DNA of 64,000 bases from Pyrocephalus nanus (lineage: Eukaryota; Chordata; Aves; Passeriformes; Tyrannidae). Where the stretch lies: NCBI GenBank assembly GCA_038380795.1, contig CM076270.1:12771001-12835000 (forward strand), read 5' to 3'. A model generated the notes under the pieces. It worked only from the letters and a program-made list of their open reading frames with translations, made no database searches and was not told the origin of the DNA. The translations under genes and the position numbers were made by a program. Each line of letters starts with the position of its first letter. Positions within the stretch are counted from its first letter, which is position 1. Below, in pieces: positions 22,601 to 34,800 of the stretch.

Positions 22601-25600
22601 GTAACAAAGACAGACTTATCAGGTCGAGGGTACTGTCATTCCCTGTATCTTTCTATACTGTACATGAGGGTGTAATTAATTACTAAGTTGCATCTTTAGT
22701 TTTTATTCTCGTGTGCTGTTAGGCTGCCAGTAATACAAGGACTTGTCCTTGACACTGCACCAGTGACAACAGGCACATTATCATGGCAAGGTCACTGATG
22801 TGTTGAAAGGAAGAATGGCCTGATTTGGGAAGTCTTACCAGAGACGTGTTTGTTCTCAGCTGCACTGTTTGCTTCTCCAGTACAGTCTGGTGGTCATGAT
22901 ATGTAGTGTTACCTCACAGAACTTGAGCTGGTGTGGGTTTCTTTGTTTTTTTTTAAGTGGCCCAGATTTGAACATTTATGACAAAGCTATCTGTCTTCCT
23001 TCAGATTTTTTGGGTCTTTAAGTATCATGTGAAAGCCACAGTTGTTTGACCTTCAGTATATGAAGGTCAGATTTTAGATTTACTGCCAGTATTTAAAAGC
23101 ACAGTTGCACATGTTGGTGTTGATCCTCATTCATGTGAAACTGAAAACAAGCTTTTCTCCCAGTCTCGGTCACTTACAGTAAATGTTACCTTGTTTTTCA
23201 TTAGTTAGAATATTGTTTCCTTATTAAGTTATGAAGGTGAAGAATTTTCAAAAGTGGTAGGTTAGTGTTGGTTTCATTTTCTCTAAGACATTCTTAGTTT
23301 AGCTTTCACATATATATGAAAATTGTTACATAAACATATAATCTTATATGTTTTATTTGCCTTAATTCTTTCTTCTTCAGTGCCTTTTTTTCTTTTATAC
23401 CTGAAAAGCGATATGTTCTCAATATTTTGAAATGTAATAGTATGAGGATATACACTGACAATTTATATTCCACATATTTGCTATGTTGTTAGTATGTGAA
23501 AATTTCATTTTATGCTGTAAAACTTAATGCATTTTCATTTCAATAGTATGCTTTTTTAAGCTACTTAGGCTTTTTTTTTTTAAGTTATTTTATAATTGGT
23601 TTTAATCAGCCCAAGGGCATAACAATTCCAGTATAGCATGTGTTTAACCTAGTGATTTGTTTTGCTTGCTGAAATTTATTAGAGATTGAGGGGACTTCAC
23701 TTTAATATTTTATCTGCTTTTGTTCATAGCCATCTTTTTTTTTTTAATAAACTCTCACTTTTTATGCTTTGAATGCTGCCGTCCAGTTCAGTGTTGATGT
23801 CCTATCAGAACTGCCAAGCAAAGGGGAATAATAGAATTTTATGATACTACTGGCTATGTTTCTATTAATGCAGGTCCTGTCTGCTTCTTTAGCTATCAAG
23901 GCATATTGCAGGCTTATGTTAGGTTTGCTCAGTATCTGTCAAAAGACAAAAAGTCTTTTTGAAGTGAATATTTTGAAAAGGGATAAAGTTAAGCTGACCT
24001 TCTTTCCACCTACAAAATGGGAATTGGCTTTCTTTTCAAAGCAAGCAGTAATGTCATCTTAATATTTGTAAGATTTTTGTGTAACTTCTTAATAAGGCAG
24101 GCTTATGTAGTCTGGAGGAAAGAATTTTGGTGTATGGTTTCTAGTGGAATGAAAAAAAATGATTTGTGATTGGTAGCAGTTTGTATTCAGAATGGAATGG
24201 TACATCGGGCAGTTAATCAGGATCTCAGAGGAAGTCTTGGAATGAGATACCTGCATATGTAGAGCACATTATTAAAACAGCAGAATACTCTCGTTCTGTT
24301 TTTCTGTTTCTGAATTTTAACTGCAATATCATCACCTGGCCTTTACAAAGTCAGTCGTACCTGTTGTAATAAAAAACTGTTCCTGTGAAAATCCCTGACC
24401 TATTGTGCTGTGTTCAAGTACCTTCTTTGCCTTAATATTTATAGAGATTCAGTATTGACTGGCTTGGTGATATGCTGTGTCTGATTGTTGTACTCCCTGT
24501 TACCAAACTGGTCCTTTACACTTGTGCCTGTATGTGCATATTGCCCATAATTTTCTCAACTCCTTTACAAAAATGACGTGACTGTTTTTATTTGAGCATC
24601 TAATGGTGTATAGTCCTGGGTTACTCAGGAGCCTCCTTGCTTTCTGTCTTAACTTTACAGAGGGGAAATGGTATTTGGCTTGCTCGATATTTCACCTTCA
24701 GTTCTTGAGATCTGTTTGTACAAAGAAAAGTAAGTCTTGAACTGAAGCTGAAAAAGTCGTGCTATTTCTAAAAATGCACCTTTCTCAATTCAGAAGTAAA
24801 TGGAGAACTTACAATTCAATTTTTTTTTTTTTTGCTATATAATTATGGCTTTTATAAACTTGGAATAATGACATCTTGTAGCCAGGTTCAAAGGTACATA
24901 GATAAACTAGGTTACAGCATCTCACAATTTTAGTGCTTGCAGTGATGGTAATGCTTGATCTTTGCTGAGTCTTTATGTCTCCTCAAATATGCTGAGGTTG
25001 GGCAATTGCCACCCCCCGTGAAGCCGAGCTGAGCCTGCTGCTCTGGTTACACCTGTGACAGCTGTGTGTTAAGTGGGTGTTCTCACAGAATCTGAGGGCA
25101 AATTAGCATTTAAGTAACCATATGTGCTTTTAGATTTGTGGAGAGATGAAGAAATTATTTATTGGCAAAATCAGTATTTTCCAAGGCATTGTTTTAATTT
25201 GCATGGTTTATTTCTATGCATGGTTTATCTGTGCATGAATTCTCCTTTATTTAGTTATCTGGTGCTTTGTAGATAGAATCTCCCACACTGGAGAAAGAAT
25301 AAGCATGTGAAGGTACAAAAAGTGACTGTCAAAAACCCATCTCTTCTCTTTGTGTTTCTCACATGAGAATCATGTTTGTTTTTAAATATTAATGCCATGA
25401 ATATTGGTGGATGGAAATGCACTTTCTCCTTCTGGCCAAGATGTGTAGAATAGTTGTTACTGATTGTTAGTAAGATCACTTGGAGCTGATGGGACAGAAA
25501 GGTTTGTTTTTAGTAAGTCAAAATGACATTAAAGAGATTGCAATGCTTTTTACAAATTCAGTAGAATAACAGTGATTTTAATTGCTAACAGCACTATGTT

Positions 25601-28512
25601 ACTTACTCTTCAGTGCGTTAAATATGTGACTTTTCATGCATTTCATGATTTTGATTCAAGTTTTGGGATGTTGCTTCTCACAATAGAATTTAAAGAAAAG
25701 AAGGTTCTAAGTTATTTTATTATTTAATTACAGTAGTTTTAGTTCTGTCTTCCTTACCTAGTTCTCATTTTGAAAAAACTCTATCTTCTGAGTTCCAAAA
25801 TTTAACACATGCTTGCTCATTCACAGAGTTCTCTAAATTTTTTTCAAAAAGCTGTATTATTTTTTCTTATGAGAATACTAAACTGCTTGAAGGTTTGAGT
25901 CTTGGTCAATCTTTTTTGAATGCATATTTCTACCTGGTGAGGTATTTCCAGTGAAAAGTGTGCAGAAACTGCTTTTGGACTAGGAAAGGCTTATTTTATA
26001 TGTAGTGCTCTCTTCGAGTGCTTATCTATTTGTGCACTATGTTTTTTGCTCTACTGTATAGTATGTGTGATTGCCATCTCTTTTCCTGTTTGTGGACATT
26101 GTTAGCTGAAGATGGGTCCTGAGAGAACCATGTACACAGTTACCAGAAGGACTTTGCATCCCTCATAGTGGTGCAGTGATTGGTAAAGGGCTCTAATGGA
26201 ACTTGGTTGTACAAGCTGTTCTGATCTGTAAAGCAGTGGATGCATTACTACTTTTCATGCACACTTGTTATGAAGTGACTTCGTCTGTGCCCTCTGCTCT
26301 GAAGTGTTTACTGTGCCTGTTCTTGATGAGCAGCCTGATCCACAAATCCTCAGCAAAGAAATGCCTTTTCCTCAGTGCTCTGGATAGGTCTCTTTTCTAT
26401 ATCTTGTAGTCTGCATTGGCAGCCTGAAGGTGGAAAGACTAATGGGCCTTGAGTCTTGTTGGAAGGGTGGTAGTGAGTTGGAGGGGGAAAAATGGCATTA
26501 TAATGATACTTAGTTCTGAAAGAGTCCCAGAGAAGGCAAGGGAGGGGAACAGAGGTGATGGATTCTGAACATGAGCTGGTTGTAGACAGGATTAGTCTAC
26601 AGAAGCTTGAACCAAGAGAGAAATTTCAGTGATGAGAACGTATCATTAATTTTTGCCCTTCATAGACTGAACATGAGTGACAAGCGAAATTTGGGTGTGC
26701 TGTTGGGGCTGCTAGGGAGATTTGCGCCACAAATGTACATTTGGACTGACTTAATGTCTTGTACTGGTCATTGAAGATGTTTCTGGGCTGGACAGTGGAC
26801 ATGTGCCAAATCACTGAAAAATGTATTTACTTAGTGTCCCTTAACATTTTGGATACTTGCACTTTGTTAATTTCTCTGAACCTTACAGGTTTCCCAAAAC
26901 AAGACTTGGTAAATGCATGGATAATTTCTTTGTGGAATACCCTGTGGGCATTCAGCTGTGAAAGTAATCACTCCCACCTTTTCTGACAGAGGAATGTTCC
27001 ATCAGCTTAACTGGTGCTTTTCTGCTTTTTGAAGTTAGAACTTTTAGCCTTCTGTCTGAGTTGACCCTTATCAGTCTGAAAGACTTGTATTCTTCCCAGT
27101 GATGCTTTGTAACAGTGAGAACTTCACCTTGGTGTTCACAGTAGACATTTTTCACAGACTGTGTAAAAATAAAAAAATATCTCTGGCTTGACTTGGTTGC
27201 ACGAGTTAAAAATCCTCTTGGTGGCTGAGTAGTAGAAGATTTATCTTAAAGTTCCATTCCAGTTTGTCCTATAAAGGTAGCAACTGCCTGCAAAATAAAA
27301 TGTGTAATTTTAGGAAGAATAGTTTCCTTGCATACCAACCCTGTCCCCCCTCCTCCCCCTTTCCAGCATATATGGCAGAGTCTGGGAATAAAGTGGAGCC
27401 AAGTTGCAGAAAGCTTGAAGGGAATGCTCTAGATACACATTTAGTATGTTCTAGAGTTGTTTGCTGATGCCAAATAGTCATTTTCACTAGTTGTACATCT
27501 TGGGCTAAAAGCAAGATAATGAGGATAAGATTTAATAGCTTGAATTTACTTACTGAATTTTTTCAATATACTTCATTTTATTTGCAGTGAAGGTGGTTGC
27601 AGGAGACCTCATAGGACAAGAGTGGAAACTGAATTGACCATTTGCTTTAGTACCTCTTGTTGGAAATTATTGTAATAAGGTTCTTACCAATGTATGAAAC
27701 TGTCAGGTTAGTGTTTCAGAGTACACAGATGTTGTTGGTTTTTTGTGCCCAAGTGTTAGACTTTCCCCAGCCATGCTAATTAGGCTGAGGAGACAATGCC
27801 TGCCCATACAAACTTTGCCTTGTCACTGCATTACAGCCTTACAAAAGGAATGAAATTCTAGGTTAATTCCAGGCTCAAAATAGCGTTTCTCTTGCAATAT
27901 GCATTACTCTTTCCTTGCCACTTTCTTGTCTCCCTGTTCTACATGGAATATTCCATTCATTACTGCTTAGGAAATCAGTTATTTTGCAGTCTGCAAATGC
28001 TGAAATGAGGTTAGAGGAGAAATACTTGTTTGCAACTAAAACTATTTTTGAACAAACACTTCATTTTAGAAATTGTAACCAGCTGAGAAGCTGAATTGAG
28101 ATTTTTTGCTGTAAAATAATTTTGTATTGCATTTCATCAAATGATTCCCTATGATGCTTATGTGTTAGGTAATCCTGAGAGAGGAGTATATGAAATAGAA
28201 TACGAGGAGGTACTTAACTGGGATGGAACAGGATTTGACATCTTTTGTAGGATATTTTTAAGGATACATTTAATTTTTTCAGACACAGATAATCAAAGTA
28301 GGTTAAGAACCTTTCATGAAACTTAAAGCATTTGTATTTTAGCCTGCTGCTTTTTCTCCACACTGTTTCTACCTCTGAATGAATCCAAAGGGAAACCTGG
28401 CACTCACTCCAGTGTTTTGAGTGCTCATTCTCATTCTGTTGAGATGGTGTTTGGCTGTGTTTGAAAATAAACCTTTTTAAATATTTGGAAAGATACCTGC
28501 TATGCTGAAACG
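19673..28512 (+). other. DLG1 intron 3, part upstream of the alpha exon
   Basis: About 8.8 kb of AT-rich DNA between exon 3 and the alternative first exon. Apart from an old CR1 reverse-transcriptase fragment (about 21280-21960) I see no genes. The promoter for the alpha transcript should lie in the last few kilobases here, but there is no CpG island or clear TATA-type promoter that I can point to; the start of that transcript is unresolved. Confidence 0.75.
21280..21960 (+). mobile_element. Old CR1 LINE fragment from the reverse-transcriptase region
   Basis: The block has the order of a CR1 ORF2: a segment like TTTTAAAAAGGGAA and GGAGGATCCAGG, then one reading DFSKTFGMV (family form DFSKAFDTV, a reverse-transcriptase motif) near 21585-21615, then GTGTCCTGCACTTTGGC and AGAAAAGGTCTGGGTCAT. 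Many indels and stops show it is inactive and ancient. Boundaries are approximate. Confidence 0.6.
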
Positions 28513-28534
28513 ATGGATTGCTTATGCATTGTAA
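28502..28534 (+). other. Upstream ORF overlapping the alpha start codon
   Basis: ATG at 28502, 11 nt before the alpha ATG and in another frame, reads 10 codons (MLKRWIAYAL) to TAA at 28532-28534, inside the alpha exon. Its context has G at -3 and C at +4 (moderate). It matters only if the alpha transcript starts upstream of 28502, which is likely but not shown. Confidence 0.6.
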
Positions 28535-28542
28535 CAACAAAG
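28513..28542 (+). CDS. DLG1: DLG1 alternative first coding exon, alpha isoform (MDCLCIVTTK)
   Basis: Inside intron 3, ATG GAT TGC TTA TGC ATT GTA ACA ACA AAG is followed at once by a GTAAGA donor. The encoded MDCLCIVTTK is the N-terminus known for PSD-95 and for alpha-SAP97, where Cys3 and Cys5 are palmitoylated and anchor the scaffold at synaptic membranes. It ends in phase 0 and exon 4 starts in phase 0 with AAA TAC CGC, giving the family junction [11 protein letters not shown]. The start context is strong (A at -3, G at +4). An in-frame TAA at 28468-28470 shows no longer N-terminal frame exists in contiguous DNA. The 5' UTR and promoter of this form are not defined by sequence alone. A product starting here lacks L27. 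Confidence 0.93.
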
Positions 28543-31329
28543 GTAAGATGATAAAGCTTTTGATTAATGCCTAGAATCTTGGAAGTTCTTGTTGAATCTT
28601 TCAGTTTTTGTCTACCTGTAATGAAAATATTTTGCTGGTTTTCTAGTGCTGATATTTTTTAATTTTAAACTGCAGATATTGTCAAAATAAATTCTATAGT
28701 TGTTGCTAAGAACAATCATAGATGTTAATTCGTTGAAGAGCTAATTATGCACATATTGAAAAATTCAAGTGTAGTAGAATGATTTATTTTCTCATTCTGC
28801 AGTTACACTCTCTTCTATAAAAATCCTCTCTTTAAACCTGCTAAAATAGTAGTTTGCTTTTTATTCCAGAGTGAGGAATTCCAAATGATGCTTTGTGACC
28901 TTATGTTTAAAATAAGCATCAAAGAGAAGAAGATAAATCTGGCAAGTCCTGTTAGGGATGGATATATTTCAAGATACTTTATTATCTTGATATTTTGCTG
29001 CTTTGAGATGAAGACACCCAGATCGCTAAGTGTCATGACTTCTGTGCTAGGATAAAGTTTTACGTATGTTCATTTTTAGTACACCCCACTTGTAACTGCT
29101 GAAGAGAAAATCTGATGCATAAACAGAATGTATTAGTAGTGTGCTTGTGAAATACTGACTTGATTAGTTGCATTGTTTGGAGGCTTTTTTTTTTTCCTTC
29201 AAGTGATAAACTTGTTCTGTATTGCTCCCTTTTCCTTGGCTGTTTAAATAATTGCTGGTTTAATTTTTTTCTTTTTTTTACAAATTACTTTGTCTTCTAG
29301 CATTCTTCTAGATAATTTGAAAGCATGAAACTTGCTTATACAAACATCCTTCTCAAGAAATATAATAAAATTGAGCATCTTTGAGAATATTAGATGGATT
29401 TAATGATAGGTTTTATAAAAGAAAAGTTCAAGATTCTTCCCAGGTCTGTTTGACACAAGGAAGAAAATGCTGACTGGAGTGAGTGAAGTTACCTTGTCTC
29501 TTCCCAGCAAAGGAGTCTTTCTGTTGGGTTTTTTTTTTTTTTGGGAAGTGAAACATATCCTTTTAAATCACATTTGGGTGATAACATTAGTTTGTGGCAT
29601 TTCTGCTTTTTTTATTTTAGAATATTCTCTTTTGTGCAATGAGATTGAGATTGGATATTAATTGCTTGACTTCGCTTATATTGATATGTACTTTAATTTT
29701 ATTGTACTCATTTTAACAGAGGATCAGAGCTCTCATTTTTGTAGTTTTGTGCATTTGTTCACCTTTCCTCATCTACTTGTCGAAGAGCAGAGAAACAATT
29801 TATATTGCGAAGTTACACCAACACAAAACATATTCTGAGAAAAAAAAAAGTTGTTTTTTTAATATGATGAACTTAGCTCTGTGGGTGCTAAGGAGGTAAG
29901 ACTGCTCACAGAAATGTTTTAGGGGAGAGGGAGAGATCATCTCTGCACAGCAGAGTCTTACATGGGCTTAGACTGCTCATGCATTTCCACCTGCAGTTAT
30001 CAGCACTTAATCCTTCCTGCTTCATGTGAAGTTTTGGCCTCATTTAACTAAATGCTGCTGTAGTACCTTGTAGTTTTAACTGAAGCTGTTTATTTAAAGT
30101 GGGACTTACAAAAGAACTGTTTGCTTCCCTGTGTAGTGTGGTGTCTGATTACTTGGAAGTTGTAGTCTAATGAAAAGTATGTTCCTTGGTTTTGTGCATA
30201 AATCTGTTTTTCAAATGTTAAGGAAAATCAGTGCATGTAAGTAAGGCAATTTTGAAATTAGCAATGTGTGATGGGATTAGTAATAATGTTAAATGCTTCC
30301 CCTTTCTGCAACTTGAGTGGATGAGTATTTGAAACAATTCATTGTTACTCTTCTTCTGACTAGGGAAGAGAAGGATTTGACCAGCAAGAGGATTTCCTAA
30401 TGAATTTGAGAAATCTTTCATAATTTCATCTTTGATAATTCTGTTTTGCTTAATTTGGAATTAAGGTCTAGTCACAATGGGTGAACAGGTCCTTAAACTA
30501 ATTTCTGTCTTGTCTTCAAAGGTCGAGATGATTTACTTTGCCCAAATCTAGTGCAGAGTACTGATTAACACAGTATTTTTTTTCCCTTTATGTGGGCACA
30601 TTTGGTTTGATGTAGGTAGGCAAATTTGCATCACTGCAACCATGGATACTATTAAGAGCAGGCACGTGGGCTGAGCTTACAGTAATGATTTTTATTTAAG
30701 TCATAGTTTTAAATGAGTTCATGGCATTTAAAAGTACAGAATATGAAAACCCATTGATTTTTCCAGAAAAAGCTATTTTTGAACAGTCATTCTTAGCTTG
30801 TTTGTTCCGTAGTATATTTCAAGTAAAACAGTTGAATTTAAAATTAAAATGATGTAAAATTGCTTTAAATAATGTTTCTAGTCTGACTAGTGTGAAAGAA
30901 CGATTGGTTTGTACCATTTTTATTCCAAAACACTCAGAAGTATCCTGGGCTGCACCAGAGCAGCATCACTGTAGTCCAGAACTGGATTTTGGCTATTGTC
31001 AGAAACAAGGTAGCTCTGGAAAGGGGAAGCAGGTATGATGTATCAACTAAGGGAGAGAGATGAAGGCTTTTTTTTTTTTTTTTTTAAGTTGTTAAACTTT
31101 AGCTGTGAGACCTCCTAAATTCTGGTTTTCCTCTGTTCTGGGTGAGCACAATGTTGTGAGGTGCCTGAGCACAAACATCTACAGCCGGTGTGGCTGAAAT
31201 GGGAAAGGTACCACTGAATTTGTGATTCCTGTAGGTTTCCTCACTTGGTTGTGCATTGCTCTGTAGTTCAAAGTCCCACTGTTGTTATTGTCAGTTTTTG
31301 GAATTTCCCTCAGTTTAAGTCAATTGTGC

Positions 31330-31690
31330 ATAGTGGAACATGCACTGGAAATAATCTTGTCTAACCACACTTGCTTAAAGCAGAGGCAGCATCAACTTAG
31401 ACCAAGTCATTTAGGGCTTTGATAGGCTTTTGTAAACCCCCTTGCCCTGTCTCAGTTTGAAGTAGTCTCTCTTCCTGCTGTGCACATGGGCCAAGTTTTG
31501 TTTTCTTGGAAGTCTCCTCTTAGACATGAAAAGGCTCCTGCCAAGCACCTTTCTCTGTGTTGAACAAGATCAGTTCCCTGAATGTTCCTTGCTTGTGCTT
31601 CTGGCAAGACAATCTCGGTGGCTTTCCACTGTATGTGATCCTCTATTCCAGATGTGGTTTGCCAAGTGTTTGAAAAAACTTAAGATGTTG
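31330..31690 (-). mobile_element. Possible degenerate CR1 fragment, reverse orientation
   Basis: Phrases such as CTTGTCTAACCACACTTGCT, GAAAAGGCTCCTGCCAAGCA and TTCCAGATGTGGTTTGCCAA follow the order of reverse-complement CR1 3' sequence, but identity by eye is weak. A repeat-masking comparison would decide it. Confidence 0.35.
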
Positions 31691-34600
31691 CCATGCAAGT
31701 TTTAAACTTCTAAAGCTACTGTGTGCATAAACCCTGAAAACTCCAGTGTTGGTAGGAAATAAAATGAGAGGCAGTTGTGTGAAAACAGAAACAGTTAAAA
31801 TCTAAGCTTTTATGTATAAACTTGATGGAGAAATTACTTGGTGGGCCCAAAGGAGGATACTTTCTTAAGTGGAGGAACAAAATACAGAATTATAAATTTA
31901 AATTAATTATATGGGACATTACTACACTAAAAGCTTAAGAAAATATATTGAGAGCTTAATAGTCCACAACAGCCCTTCCAAGTTGGCAATGTGAATAATG
32001 TGTCATGATGGGTTTTGGCCAAGAACTTAATTTGGCCAACATTCCACGTCCTCACTAAAAAGCAAATTGCTTTTCAAGCATATTTGATTGGATAAATCAT
32101 AGTCATCTGGTGAGCCAGTTGAGTAGTGCTAATAATAGATCACTGGACTTCAGTACACCTGGCTGTAGTGTTGAAGAAATGGGTGTAGAATCAGTCATAA
32201 AAGCTTTGGAAAGTGCCTCATATGGTGCCTCACCAATGCTGGCAGCACCAGCAGATGGTATGAAATTGCTCTTGCATGTAATCTTGAAGTATAATGCCAT
32301 GCCAAAGAAACAGCTGCCTACTAGATAGTTGGTGTCAAAATCAAGGATGGTTGTCCGCAGTCTGAAGGATAGGCCAACTTTCATTTGGAATAGGAGACCA
32401 AGCCTGGGGAATGTCTACTGTAAATAGATTTTAAGGGTATTTGACAAAAACAGCAAGGAATGCAAGCAGAAAATAATGGTCTTGTGGTCATGCCAGGAGA
32501 AATGATGTCCCAACTGCCTGCATTTGTGGTTGTGAACAAGTCTTTAAAAAATTTGAAGTTTTAATGCAAAGAATGGACTTTGGCAGGGAGTCATGCTTCT
32601 ACTCTACATGGCAAATAAAGAAGTCCTGTGCGGCGTCGCATAGCATGAGATTGGTTAGATCTGGAGGTTGTAGTTAAGAACTTCAGAAATGCTATTTTTT
32701 GTATTCTATGGATGGAACTGAAGGTGGTTTCTCTTGAGTTCTGAAGATGAATAGGTTTGAAGATGATAAAAGATGACAGCAATAGCGATGAAGATGGCAT
32801 GGAGTGACAGTGGAGGAAGGATAAAGGGACCTGATACACAAAATCTGAAAAGCTGTGCCAAGAAAGTATGAGAAAATAGACTGACCTAAGGCAAATCATT
32901 AGTAGAAGTTTACATTCTTACTGTGTATCGATTAGAAGAATATAATAAACTTTCTGCATTTAACTTCTTTTTCAGGAGCTTCTCTGAATCTCAGAGTTCT
33001 CTTTCTGTTACCATATTATTTGGTATTCTCCCCACCAACAAGAGTTTAAGACTCAAGGACTTCCTGGGCCAGAGGCAATTGCTCTGTAGTATTCTTTGGC
33101 TTTCTCTTACATGCATTGTCTATCTCACCAAAATGCACATAGAATACAAAACAGAGGTATTAATCTGTGGCATGTACTTCTTATACAGAGCATCTCCAGA
33201 GAGATAATATTTTTTTGATTGCTACTTGAAAATGACTGCAAGTATACAGGGTCATTTAATTCATAAACCAAAACTTATTAGAATTGTGTAGTTATTCCGG
33301 CAGAGACATCAGTGAAATTTGTATTTGTTGGAGTTTTTGTGCTGGAAGAAACTGGACACCATGTAGCTGGGGTGTTTACATGAATCTGATGAATCTCACG
33401 TGAATCTCTTTAGTTGTTTTGTGTGTTTGTACTTATTTTCCCTTCTGTATTAAAAATAAAAGCTGCTAATGAACTAGATATGTGACAAATGAGTTGTATA
33501 TGGTTACTGCACCAGTTTTGGGCATGTTTGGTTAGGAATTAATTGAAGAGTAGATAAAACAAATGCCTGTTAAAAATGAGTATTTCCAGCAGCTGAGTTG
33601 TACAGCTTGTGGACTGACTCTGAGAATATGGTGAGGAATATGTGTAGATTGGAGATGCTGAATGCAGCAGTAAAAAAAGAGAATAACTTTCTGAAATCAA
33701 TCCTATAAATAAGACCCCTTCATAGCATTTTCACAGGTCCATTTGCCTGCCTGAACCGTGTAGGTTGATTCAGAGGAGCTGATGATCATAATCTGGGTAA
33801 TTTTCCAGGTAGGATTAATGGCACCAGAGTGGTGAAGCATTCATTCCTGATCAGTTTTGCTTTGCTGTCCTGTTTACTATGGCAGAAGAATTCAGTCTTT
33901 GGCTTCATGAGTGACAGTGAAATCTGATTGCTGCTGAGAGTGCTTCTACTTCCTTTTATTCACTGCTTACTTGCTGGGAACCTGGTAGAACTTGGTATGG
34001 TTTTGTGCTGGCTACTGAGTGAAGGCAGCTCATGGAAAAGTCAAATATACACTAGACCTATGAAAAGGTAGAGTTGGAAAGTGTTGAGCAATTTAAGTGA
34101 CTCAGATGCCTGTGAAAAGGCAGATTTAACAGCTCAACACTTCTGGAAAGAGAAGGTGAGAAGAGCAGTGATTCTTTCTGCAGCAGAATCAGAATGCTTG
34201 CTCTGTTTGGCTGCTGCTCATGGAACTGGACCCTCAGAGTGAACAACTCTGGCAGAGTTTCCTGTTGTAATGAAAACAGTGGGTGAATAAACGGAGGGTT
34301 GTTCGTAGTTGGGCATATGGTCTCCAACACGATTCCTTCAGTAGGCAGAGGTATTTAAATTTCTTGGTAGCAAAAAACCCAAAAGGCTTCCTCCCTTATT
34401 TGAAGTGAGATTTCAGGCTGGCTGAGCTCACTGGTTGATTATCTGGTATGCTGCTAGTCAGATTTGTTTTACTAGCCAGCACTGTGCTTGGTCGCTTCTT
34501 TTGTGAACGCAGTGCTTTTCACCAGGGCTTTAACGTGAGGGGTGTTTTTACACTTTATTTGAGGCTTAATCACAGTCTGATGTTTTGTCAGTGGGTATTA

Positions 34601-34739
34601 CTCATACTTTCATAATTGGGAATAACATTATTCGAATCTCATTCCTAGGACTGGTATTTATCACACCAAAAAAACCCCAAACATGGAAGACATGGTCAGG
34701 TAGAGGCCATCCCTATTTAAGTGATATTCAGCCTTGTTA

Positions 34740-34800
34740 GGTTTGTGGGTTTTTTGTGGTGGTGTGGTTTTTGTTGTTTTGTGGTTTGGTTTTTTTTGAG
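34740..34800 (+). repeat. GT/T-rich low-complexity tract
   Basis: TGTGGTGG, TTTTGTTG and TTTGGTTT-like blocks with T runs, no fixed unit. Confidence 0.7.
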
